A program made the translations under genes and the position numbers. Positions 24,928 to 32,735 of a stretch of DNA of 64,000 nucleotides are shown one piece after another. Below the pieces are notes generated by a model. That model did no database searches, was not told the DNA's origin, and saw only the letters and a program-made list of their open reading frames with translations. The number at the start of each line of letters is the position of its first letter. Positions within the stretch are counted from its first letter, which is position 1. The stretch comes from Paenibacillus sp. FSL K6-3182 (GTDB lineage Bacteria > Bacillota > Bacilli > Paenibacillales > Paenibacillaceae), in assembly GCF_037976325.1 (NCBI RefSeq), contig NZ_CP150265.1, positions 6,799,001-6,863,000 of the forward strand. The letters run 5' to 3'.

Positions 24928-27900
24928 TCAAAATAACGAGTATTTTGATTGTCTGTTTGAAAAGGCTGGTTTTGTGCCTTCAAGAATATCTATAATATAT
25001 TTATTTATTTCAATATTCTCGATAGCACCAGATTTATAACTCATGTAATTGTTATTTGTTTTATCCATTTGCGCATGGATAATCTGTTCTGCATCGCAAA
25101 CAACAGCAAGATTAGGATTGTGCGTAACCATAATAATTTGTCTTCTTTTCTTTGCTTCTTTTATGCAGGGAACAAGCATTTTAAAGACTGATTGATTATC
25201 CAGATTTTCCTCAGGTTGATCAATTATTAAAGGTATTTCATCGTTATCTACCAGTAAATAAAAGATCAATAGTAATGCTCCTTTTTCACCTGGTGATAAC
25301 ATAGATATTTCTTTGTCTCCTAGCTTTAGGCTATAGTAAGGCTTTAAGTATTCGAGTGAGAACAGATATTGATAAAAATCCAGAACAGTAGCATTCTTTC
25401 TAAGTTGCATTTCGATATTGGACGAATCAGGAATTGAATTGTCACTAGCCATAGTTGTTAATAACTTGTCTACAAAACTAATAGTTGAATCCACCTCGTT
25501 AAAATCCGTTTCTTCAAGCAAGGAAGTAAGTAGTTTTCTACCTTCTTCTGTTCCGTAGAATCTTCCTCTAACACCTTGATTGATCTTTCCTAAAATTCCA
25601 TCAAGCGCCGTGCTACCATCAATAGATACTTCAAATTTTAATTCATAATCAGAATCACTTAATGAATGCTTATCGATAAATTCTTGTACTGGTTTATACA
25701 AGCTTGAATAAATTTCGGATATCTTCAATATGTCAGCGAAAATTTCCTTTGTCTTTGCCACTCTAAGTTCCTTATGCTTGGTGATTTCTTTTTTCAGATC
25801 CGACTGTAGGTATAATGCGTTTTGCTGTAATCTTATGATTTCATTTGAAATTTCAACTCTTTTAGTTTCCCAATCGAAAAGTGATCTCTTGTATATATGG
25901 TATTTTTGTGTTGGCTCATCCAATCTGCTTTGCGTGCCTTTGATTTGGAACTCAAGTGCTTCACGCTGTTTAATCAAACTATTAGGGCTATTATCGCTAA
26001 GATCATTCGCAAGTTTTATGTCTTGCGTAAGTAAATCAGCTTGAACGTTTCTTAATGAGGAAACATCAACATTGAGTGTTATAATATTTTCAATTTGCAA
26101 TCCAAGTGTATTAATTTCAATATCACAATTTGCAAGAAAACTAGAGTACTGCATCTCGAAATTTTTAACTCTTTCATCAAGTCGCTGAGCCGTAGCGATC
26201 TTATTTTTTACATCGATGTGCTCATTCTTTTTACTTTCAATCGTTTCATTCAAACTAATAAGTAATTTCTTATAATCATCAACAAGAGCAGAGAGTCCGA
26301 GTAACTCTCCGTTTAAATTAGCATTTGCAGCATCAGGGGGTAAAACCTCTTCAGGCTTTTGTTTTAAATGAGCTTCAAGTTCTTGTTCTTTGTTTTTAAG
26401 TAGCTCAAGGACATTCGAGATGTAATTTGGAGTTGCCTTATTTTCCAGATTCATTAACTGCTCGTTAATAATCAGGAGTTGATCGGATAGAATCCGAATA
26501 GACTCTTTAATTGTCTCACTTTTATATTGAATTAAGTCGTTCAAAGACGTCTTCTGATGTCTATCTTTTTCATCTACGTGTGAAAAGATTACCTTTTTCA
26601 GCTCGTTTTCAAACTTATCATCTTCATTATTGCACAATGTTTCTAAATAACGCTGGGGAAGATATTTGACTTTTTCAAGTGCATGTTCTTTGGGGTTTTC
26701 GTCTAGCGAAATACTTTCAACAACACCGTTTTCCCATGTAAGCACAGCTTCGAAATTTTTAGCTAAACTCCCTTGTCTAAATCGGACTTTTGTAAGAAAA
26801 GAAAACTCTCCCGCATTTTTAGTCCCCCCAGCCAGGCCTATGATGTCTGCCAGAGCGCTTTTACCATTTCCTTTATTACCGATAACTGCAACTAAATCGT
26901 GATTTAATTGCACAGACACATTATCAAACCAACCGGTGCCTTCATTCTTCTTGCTTACAGCGATTGATGAAATAAACTTCCCCTTTTTATTATTTACTGA
27001 TACAAGTTTGGGGGGCAGTTCACCTACATAGACTCTTTCATCCCATTCGTTTAAAACCTGCTTTAGCCCTTCAAAGGTAGTATCTGCTTTAAGCCAAGTA
27101 TAGCATTTACCAAGCTTATCTTTCTCTGATGATGAGGGGCTGTAATGTGCATCGCTACAATCAAGTAATTTATTATTGACACCAGCCTCACTAAGAGAAA
27201 CAACAGCCTTAAAATAATCTTCAGCAGAATACGATGATACAAAGACTAAATCTACACTATTGATTATGTTTTTCTTTTCCGCAATGGATCCATCCATCCA
27301 TTTAATATCTGCCCACTCTGTTTTACCAACAGCTGTTAAGTATTTTCCAACAAAGTGATGTTGATCAAGTATTTTAAGTATTTGTTTCTTATCAAGATTT
27401 AGATTATTAAACCCTTCTTCCAGATCACTTTTGTACTGTCCTCTTTGTTCCTCAGGAATGGATGATTTGATCATCTGCCCTAATTGTGTAAGCGTCATTC
27501 TATTAACAATAGAATTCCATGTGACTTGGTTTTCCTTTGCAAGAGGGGAAAGTTCGTATTTGCTAGTAAGAGCATTGAGAAAACATTGCTCAATTATATC
27601 CGCATCAATTTGATCAGAAAAGATGACATGAAAATTGACTCGACTCAACTTGTTCTTTGCTCCACCAAATTTGTCAAGTCTGAGTTCTACAACTGGTAAC
27701 AATAAGTCAATGTTAGCCAGACGACCGTTGTCCTTGTATTGCTTGACCTTACGATATCCATCAATAAAGATGTAATCGTTAATACCAAGTACTTTAATCT
27801 CAGATGGCAGATTTTCTAAATCTCTTATGTAATTTTCCCAAACTTCGTCTTCGGTTGCTCCAACAAAGTGATGTATTATTGAATATGGGGTATGCACGTG

Positions 27901-27942
27901 CAAATCCCATTTTTTCCATAGTGATCCTTTCTCGTAATTCAT
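24928..27942 (-). CDS. TrlF-like protein: PHP phosphoesterase fused to SMC/RecN-type ATPase
   Basis: A ~1004-residue protein when started at the ATG at 27942, which has GGGAGGAG at proper spacing; an upstream in-frame extension lacks a ribosome site. The N-terminal PHP domain has the metal motif HVHT (residues 15-18) and SDAH (263-266). The P-loop GNKGNGKS lies at about 355-362. A long helical/coiled-coil region (about 450-750) follows. The ABC/SMC signature LSPGEKGALLL, Walker B PLIIDQPEENLD and H-loop MVTHNPN lie near the C-terminus. The architecture resembles large ATPases fused to nuclease or phosphatase domains in anti-phage systems. I infer a nucleic-acid-directed defence role; it is not proven. 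Confidence 0.75.
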   Translation of the reverse strand: MNYEKGSLWKKWDLHVHTPYSIIHHFVGATEDEVWENYIRDLENLPSEIKVLGINDYIFIDGYRKVKQYKDNGRLANIDLLLPVVELRLDKFGGAKNKLSRVNFHVIFSDQIDADIIEQCFLNALTSKYELSPLAKENQVTWNSIVNRMTLTQLGQMIKSSIPEEQRGQYKSDLEEGFNNLNLDKKQILKILDQHHFVGKYLTAVGKTEWADIKWMDGSIAEKKNIINSVDLVFVSSYSAEDYFKAVVSLSEAGVNNKLLDCSDAHYSPSSSEKDKLGKCYTWLKADTTFEGLKQVLNEWDERVYVGELPPKLVSVNNKKGKFISSIAVSKKNEGTGWFDNVSVQLNHDLVAVIGNKGNGKSALADIIGLAGGTKNAGEFSFLTKVRFRQGSLAKNFEAVLTWENGVVESISLDENPKEHALEKVKYLPQRYLETLCNNEDDKFENELKKVIFSHVDEKDRHQKTSLNDLIQYKSETIKESIRILSDQLLIINEQLMNLENKATPNYISNVLELLKNKEQELEAHLKQKPEEVLPPDAANANLNGELLGLSALVDDYKKLLISLNETIESKKNEHIDVKNKIATAQRLDERVKNFEMQYSSFLANCDIEINTLGLQIENIITLNVDVSSLRNVQADLLTQDIKLANDLSDNSPNSLIKQREALEFQIKGTQSRLDEPTQKYHIYKRSLFDWETKRVEISNEIIRLQQNALYLQSDLKKEITKHKELRVAKTKEIFADILKISEIYSSLYKPVQEFIDKHSLSDSDYELKFEVSIDGSTALDGILGKINQGVRGRFYGTEEGRKLLTSLLEETDFNEVDSTISFVDKLLTTMASDNSIPDSSNIEMQLRKNATVLDFYQYLFSLEYLKPYYSLKLGDKEISMLSPGEKGALLLIFYLLVDNDEIPLIIDQPEENLDNQSVFKMLVPCIKEAKKRRQIIMVTHNPNLAVVCDAEQIIHAQMDKTNNNYMSYKSGAIENIEINKYIIDILEGTKPAFSNRQSKYSLF

Positions 27943-28063
27943 ATTAAAGCTCTCCTCCCACAAAAAAATTATGGACAGTAAATTCGACGAAAAAGAACGA
28001 ATTTCCTTCTTTTGGTCTATTTTCTCAGAGTTTTCTATCAAAAACAAGGAGTTATGTCCTACC

Positions 28064-28121
28064 TTGTCGAATAAAATTCTGTTCTTATATACTCAACCAA
28101 TCAACCTGTCGAATAAAAATT
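28064..28121. repeat. Two direct repeats between the PHP-ATPase and the MltR remnant
   Basis: TTGTCGAATAAAATT (28064-28078) recurs as CTGTCGAATAAAAATT (28106-28121), about 43 bases apart, in the leader of the PHP-ATPase gene. They may be a regulator-binding pair. No regulator gene is identified in the element. Confidence 0.35.
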
Positions 28122-28220
28122 AGTAGTTTATTTGATTACAGCATTATGGGCTAACTGGATCTGGTATGACGACCATGCAGAGGTACTATACAAAATAGTT
28201 TAGAATAAGGGGCGTTAAAA

Positions 28221-28495
28221 ATGAATAATCTTTATTCTGCCAAAGATATTGTAGAGTTTTGGGTAATTACGAGAAAGAGACAAGTTCAATCATGCAATTT
28301 CATTTCCATTTGGATAATGAATCGGATAGAGGTTGCGCTTTAATGACATCGTCTTTTTTAGACCAGCTATTAAAAAATTTGCTTAAGGCATTTATGATAG
28401 ATGATCCTGATTCATTTGATAAGTTATTTACAGGCACGGCAGGCATGGCGACATTTTCCTCGAGGATAGAAATGAGTTATCACTTATTTAATTGA
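28221..28495 (+). pseudogene. Broken MltR (mannitol repressor) family gene
   Basis: A frame from ATG 28221 (MNNLYSAKDIVEFW) must shift near 28260 to continue as NYEKETSSIMQFHFHLDNESDRGCALMTSSFLDQLLKNLLKAF..., which resembles the MltR/DUF family head (ESDRG-A-L, FLDxLLKxLL, FSxRI). The frame then stops after MSYHLFN, where the family normally continues with HxLGLI. It is thus frameshifted and truncated by over half. MltR-like proteins are common in mobile islands and not always related to mannitol. Confidence 0.55.
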
Positions 28496-28540
28496 TTTGA
28501 TTTATGTTAATAAGATTATTGAAGGAGTGTGGGTGTTCGT

Positions 28541-30025
28541 ATGCTGCGTTCTCGGAGTATTCATGGTCATGATCTTTATTCCTACAGTTGTGATGAAGAA
28601 TCTGCTAGACAACTTTCTAAATCAAACGAATTGTTGTGCCCTAGCTGTAATAATCCGGTTCATTATAAAAGAGGAGAGAAGGTATCCGCTCACTTCGCTC
28701 ATAAAAGGATGGAATGCGTTGTTAATACGTATGAGCCCGAAACAGAAGCACACATAAAAGGGAAACAACTACTGTTTAGTTGGCTGAAGCTGGAATTTCC
28801 GGATGCACACATTGAGTTAGAGGTCTACATCCCTGAAACTCAACAAATTGCAGATATATTGGTCGATCATCTTAATGATGATCTTGCCTGCCAAAAGTGG
28901 GTATTTGAATTCCAACATAGCCCTTTATCAGACGCGAGTTGGAGTGAACGACACCAGCTATATCGGCAGGCAGGTATTCATGATATTTGGATTATGGATG
29001 CGGATATTTACTTAAAATACTCTAAGGTCGTTGAACATGCGCGTATATTCCGGGAGCCATTAGAAGTCGCCTATAATAATGCTGGTTTTTGCTACTACCT
29101 GGACATTAACAGTTTATTGCTCACCATCGATTGTAACTTTATGAGTTCTAGCTATCGGTATCCAGGTAAACCACGCGCAAAACCATGGAACTACAAGTAT
29201 CATAGCCCTATGGTACATTCAACACCTTTAGAAAACGCTGAATTTATTATGCTAAGAGACTTCCCTTTTGCTGCGCTGAGCTTTCCTGAGATCGAGGACA
29301 AAGTTAATGAACGTGTCGACTGGAAACTTCAGAAATTCAGGTATGAGGAGTATATGAAACTAAAGAAAATGATTAACGATCGACTGAAGTTGATCGAAGA
29401 ATATTCAAGGGATAATCGAGACGGTAGTTATTCACGCTTGCTGATGGGAGTGTTGGCTAAGAACCGATCAGCGGTGGAGGAGGATATCCTTTCATTGAAT
29501 CCCGCAGTAGTCGTTGATAAATATGAGTCGATTGTCTTAAAAGTAAACGCGTGCCTTTTAGAGTATAAATCGATCCGGGAGCAATCGGATTTACAATCGA
29601 AAGTCATCGCTGAAATATCTCCAGTATACAGTGAATACCCTCAACTAGATCCTGATTATGTCGATGCTCATTCAATGGAGTTATACGACATTGCCTTCTT
29701 AAATGATATCGAGGGTAGCTTCACAGAGTTCTTGGTAGATCGTTATAGTGATAAGCTAATGATTGCATGGACTGTGATTGCCAATTACGACTTTGAGTTG
29801 TCAAAGCTTACAGGATACAATCCAAAGTATGTAGCGAAGCAACTAAGTAATGTGAAGTACTTTTTGAAACCGCGTGGCGAAGTGACAAAAGAGGAACTTG
29901 CATCACGATTTGTACAATGTAAATCCGTAGAAGAGGCTAACGAGTTGATGCTTCGAATAAAAACTGAAGTGATTGAAGAGTTAGAGAATCCCTCATGGTT
30001 AAGGGAGTTGGAAGACGATGATTAG
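28541..30025 (+). CDS. CoiA-like protein
   Basis: A 494-residue protein. The N-terminal zinc-binding motif CPSCNNPVHYKRGEKVSAHFAHK (about residues 31-53) is followed by a PD-(D/E)xK-like core: QIADILVD (Asp) and WVFEFQHSPLSD (E-x-Q), then SERHQLYRQAGIHDIWI. This is the CoiA arrangement. CoiA supports competence and DNA uptake in streptococci. The long C-terminal half (from ~200) is helical and unassigned. Start: ATG 28541 with GAAGGAG 13 bases upstream; a GTG at 28529 is too close to the Shine-Dalgarno. It is followed by a strong terminator. A nuclease-related defence or DNA-processing role within the transposon is an inference. Confidence 0.7.
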   Translation: MLRSRSIHGHDLYSYSCDEESARQLSKSNELLCPSCNNPVHYKRGEKVSAHFAHKRMECVVNTYEPETEAHIKGKQLLFSWLKLEFPDAHIELEVYIPETQQIADILVDHLNDDLACQKWVFEFQHSPLSDASWSERHQLYRQAGIHDIWIMDADIYLKYSKVVEHARIFREPLEVAYNNAGFCYYLDINSLLLTIDCNFMSSSYRYPGKPRAKPWNYKYHSPMVHSTPLENAEFIMLRDFPFAALSFPEIEDKVNERVDWKLQKFRYEEYMKLKKMINDRLKLIEEYSRDNRDGSYSRLLMGVLAKNRSAVEEDILSLNPAVVVDKYESIVLKVNACLLEYKSIREQSDLQSKVIAEISPVYSEYPQLDPDYVDAHSMELYDIAFLNDIEGSFTEFLVDRYSDKLMIAWTVIANYDFELSKLTGYNPKYVAKQLSNVKYFLKPRGEVTKEELASRFVQCKSVEEANELMLRIKTEVIEELENPSWLRELEDDD

Positions 30026-30115
30026 TGATCTATGTCAGGCGTAAAAAACGGGAGACTCTGCACAACATGATGTAAGACAGGTGTAAAACTTTGTGTATTA
30101 CAGTGTATTACACTT

Positions 30116-30145
30116 GCCCTCGGCAGATGCCGCGGGCGATTTTTT
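30116..30145 (+). terminator. Terminator of the CoiA-like gene
   Basis: GCCCTCGGCA and TGCCGCGGGC pair around GA, followed by GATTTTTTG. The remaining 30,146-30,437 holds no gene that I can see. Confidence 0.8.
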
Positions 30146-30437
30146 GTGTAGAAATAGCCAAGCATTTGCTCATTGCCGAGCATCCACTTTCCCTTACAAA
30201 CCCACTACAGGTTATAAGGGGTTGTGCGGAAGTATAGCAAAAACTTGCATTAAAAATCACTAGCAAGTACAAAAGGAAAATGTTACAAAAAGATTCAAAG
30301 ATACATATACATTATGCTAGATCTTCCCAGCTATTGAAGATCAAACAACTAAAATGTCAGACTTTCTATATAGACGGTAGTCCCAGTATTTGCTAAATTA
30401 GAGCTACCGGATAAATTTATCAAAGGGGACGTTGTAG

Positions 30438-31265
30438 ATGATTGGAGATTATGATCAACCATATCCATTACTTGAATCACTAAGTCAAACAATACTATTC
30501 GCGGACAAACTTCTAGAAGAAGCTGCTAATAAAGGTGGGTATACCGATACTGAAGTTATCACATTTTCGCTTTTCAGGCAGTTAATTGAACAAGTAGATG
30601 GGATTTTTATCGGAGTAGATCATAATAATTATGATCTTGCTAGAACGTCTCTACGTAATGCGTTTGAAACTAATTTAGCTATTGAATATATCTATAAAGA
30701 TCCGGCGCTTTTAAATGATCGTGCTTTAGCTTATAAAGTAGGATCAAAATACCAAAATATCGCTTGGTTTGATATGGCCATTCAGGAGAAGATTCTAGAA
30801 CCTGAAGTCCAAGAGGCCGAACTAATTAGTAAGAAATCTGCGTTAGAGACCGAACTTAATTTACCGGCTTTATCAAGGATTTCAACTGAATGGATTCGAA
30901 CAAAAGCAGGATTAAGAAGAGATGGTACACCTAAATGGTATTCACTGTATAATGGGCCATCATCAATTTACGCTCTGGCAAAACACTTAGACATGGAAAG
31001 TGAATATAAAAGGATTTATGGCTCGCTCTCTGCTACAATTCATGGTACAACAGCACTTGATAGAGTAGCATTAGAGTCAGGAACGGGGAAAGTCCTTATT
31101 TGGCCATTAAGGGATGAGGAGAGAGAGAAGGCTGAAACACCAATATATCTTGGACGGGCATTCCTTCTAAATATGATCGGAATCTTAGTTCGTAATTACG
31201 AACCGACAAAAGCCATCGAGTTTGGACCGTTCTTAGAAGAACATATTGAACCCACGAGAGCTTGA
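30438..31265 (+). CDS. DUF5677-like helical protein
   Basis: A 275-residue, mostly helical soluble protein. ITFSLFRQLIEQVDGIFIGVDHNNYDLARTSLRNAFETNLAIEYIY and, near the C-terminus, IYGSLSATIHGTTALDRV fit the DUF5677/HEPN-like pattern; the conserved 'S-x-x-x-H' near the end resembles a HEPN-type arrangement. Its function is unknown. AAAGGGGAC precedes the ATG and a terminator follows. It is cargo of the Tn7-like element between the CoiA-like gene and the ISL3 transposase. A HEPN-like RNase or abortive-infection role is possible but unproven. Confidence 0.55.
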   Translation: MIGDYDQPYPLLESLSQTILFADKLLEEAANKGGYTDTEVITFSLFRQLIEQVDGIFIGVDHNNYDLARTSLRNAFETNLAIEYIYKDPALLNDRALAYKVGSKYQNIAWFDMAIQEKILEPEVQEAELISKKSALETELNLPALSRISTEWIRTKAGLRRDGTPKWYSLYNGPSSIYALAKHLDMESEYKRIYGSLSATIHGTTALDRVALESGTGKVLIWPLRDEEREKAETPIYLGRAFLLNMIGILVRNYEPTKAIEFGPFLEEHIEPTRA

Positions 31266-31280
31266 ACTATTTGGACAATA

Positions 31281-31324
31281 AAAGCAGCGGTAGACTAAGG
31301 CTTCAAGTGCCTGCTGCTTTTTTT
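31281..31324 (+). terminator. Terminator of the DUF5677-like gene
   Basis: AAAGCAGC (31281-31288) pairs with GCTGCTTT (31313-31320), with T continuing to 31324. Confidence 0.6.
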
Positions 31325-31338
31325 AGGCTATTTGCATT

Positions 31339-31370
31339 CTAGGGTTGGAAACATCTATTTCTAACCCTAG
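31339..31370. repeat. Inverted repeat near the ISL3 transposase gene
   Basis: CTAGGGTT-x-GAAA and TTTC-x-AACCCTAG form a near-perfect 32-base hairpin. It lies ~90 bases beyond the stop of the ISL3 transposase and may be a terminator-like or insertion-end structure. It is not matched at the other side of the transposase gene. Confidence 0.5.
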
Positions 31371-31461
31371 ATCGTCAATCTGAAAGAAACCTGTACTTGG
31401 TTGGATTTTAGTTGTTTTCACCAGTACATACCAAGGTTGTTTGGGTTGAATTTTCTGATCC

Positions 31462-32730
31462 CTAATCCAGCTCACTACTCTCAGCTTGTTTCAGTAGCGT
31501 TGGAATATGTGGCCCATACTCAACCTTCTCACGACCTGAGCGAAAACCACTACCAACCTTGCGTGCCTCCACCGAATACAACGTCTTTGCGCGAATAATC
31601 TCATAGCTGTTCCCACGCCCTAAACGATTAGACATTTTGATCAAACCACTCAAACCTTCCGTGAAAGCATTGGTAATTGTGAATGGGGCATCCCAATATG
31701 CAAAAATTTCGTCATAGTGATTGTGAACCATTTTGACCAACTTTTTGAATGGTTCCATTCCTTCATGCGGCAACCTATTTTTCCATGCTTCAAAAGCGTT
31801 CTGAGCCAGCTGCTTTTCTGGTTCGTCATAGATTGTAAAGAAGCTTTCCTTAAGGTCATAAGCAATGGCTAACTCTGGAATTTGTTCACGAACAATAGCA
31901 AGGGCTTTGTGCTCGGCAGGTGTCAGATTCTCATGTCGTTTAAGTATCAGCCATTGAATGGACCTTTTTACATTAATTAGATTATCCTTGCTGAGTTGTA
32001 CTTGATATTTCCTCCGCTCTTCTTCCAGTGCTTCCAATGCCATTTTGACAACATGAAACTTATCAATAATCAACTTGGCATTAGGCAAAAACGCTGCAAA
32101 GGAGCGTTTGAAAGGCCGCCACAAGTCGGTACAAACCCACTCAACTTTTTCACGGTCTGGCAGATCATTAAAGAATGTCTTCAGATGGTCTTGTGTGCGT
32201 TCCTCCAGCATTTCAAACACGTTATTGGTTGTTAGATTAGTAATAATGCAACGATAACCACCAGCTAGATTCACTTCATCAATTCCCATGATGACTGGTG
32301 TTTCATAGCGAACGGTTTGCTCAAGCTCTTGAATCAAGTCATGGGCAATATTTTTAACCGTATTAACGGCAACGCCTGTTTCGTCTGCCAAGGCGCGGAA
32401 TGTGGCGCTAAAGCATTGCTGTCGGATGACATCAACTAAGCGTTTTGTTGCGCGGCGCTTATCGTCCAAGAAGCTCAGCTTAGACATCGCCATTTTTCCG
32501 CAGCTTTCACAGCGAAAACGCGGCCTTTGCACTTCAAGACGAACAGGCTCCATATACAGCGGCGTATCAGAAAACTTATTCTTGCGTGTCCCATGCTTGT
32601 GCATTGGGATCTTGCAATCTGGGCATATGAACGTCTCCGCAACATCCGCCACTGCAACAATGATGAGTGCCTTGCTTTCTTTATACATATCTACTGGTTT
32701 AATGCCCGGCAAATTCAATAAATCAAGCAT
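31462..32730 (-). CDS. ISL3 family transposase
   Basis: A 422-residue transposase. The N-terminal zinc-ribbon is CPDCKIPMHKHG...RPRFRCESCGK (about residues 38-80), followed by helix-turn-helix (ALADETGVAVNTVKNIAHDL) and the DDE core (IMGIDEVNLAGG, WVCTDLWRPFKRSFAAFLPNAKLIIDKFHV, and a Glu in TNAFTEGLSGLIKMSNR). Length and order are normal for ISL3. Its start lies only 5 bases below the hsdR stop codon and no IS inverted repeat is seen between them. The gene therefore looks like part of the hsd transcript, either after loss of one IS end or because the end lies inside hsdR. Confidence 0.85.
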   Translation of the reverse strand: MLDLLNLPGIKPVDMYKESKALIIVAVADVAETFICPDCKIPMHKHGTRKNKFSDTPLYMEPVRLEVQRPRFRCESCGKMAMSKLSFLDDKRRATKRLVDVIRQQCFSATFRALADETGVAVNTVKNIAHDLIQELEQTVRYETPVIMGIDEVNLAGGYRCIITNLTTNNVFEMLEERTQDHLKTFFNDLPDREKVEWVCTDLWRPFKRSFAAFLPNAKLIIDKFHVVKMALEALEEERRKYQVQLSKDNLINVKRSIQWLILKRHENLTPAEHKALAIVREQIPELAIAYDLKESFFTIYDEPEKQLAQNAFEAWKNRLPHEGMEPFKKLVKMVHNHYDEIFAYWDAPFTITNAFTEGLSGLIKMSNRLGRGNSYEIIRAKTLYSVEARKVGSGFRSGREKVEYGPHIPTLLKQAESSELD

Positions 32731-32735
32731 GGGCG

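Noticed and set aside
28259..28495. Intact 78-residue gene starting at TTG
   Set aside because: The better reading is a frameshifted and truncated MltR-family gene that starts at 28,221; TTG 28,259 has no ribosome site.
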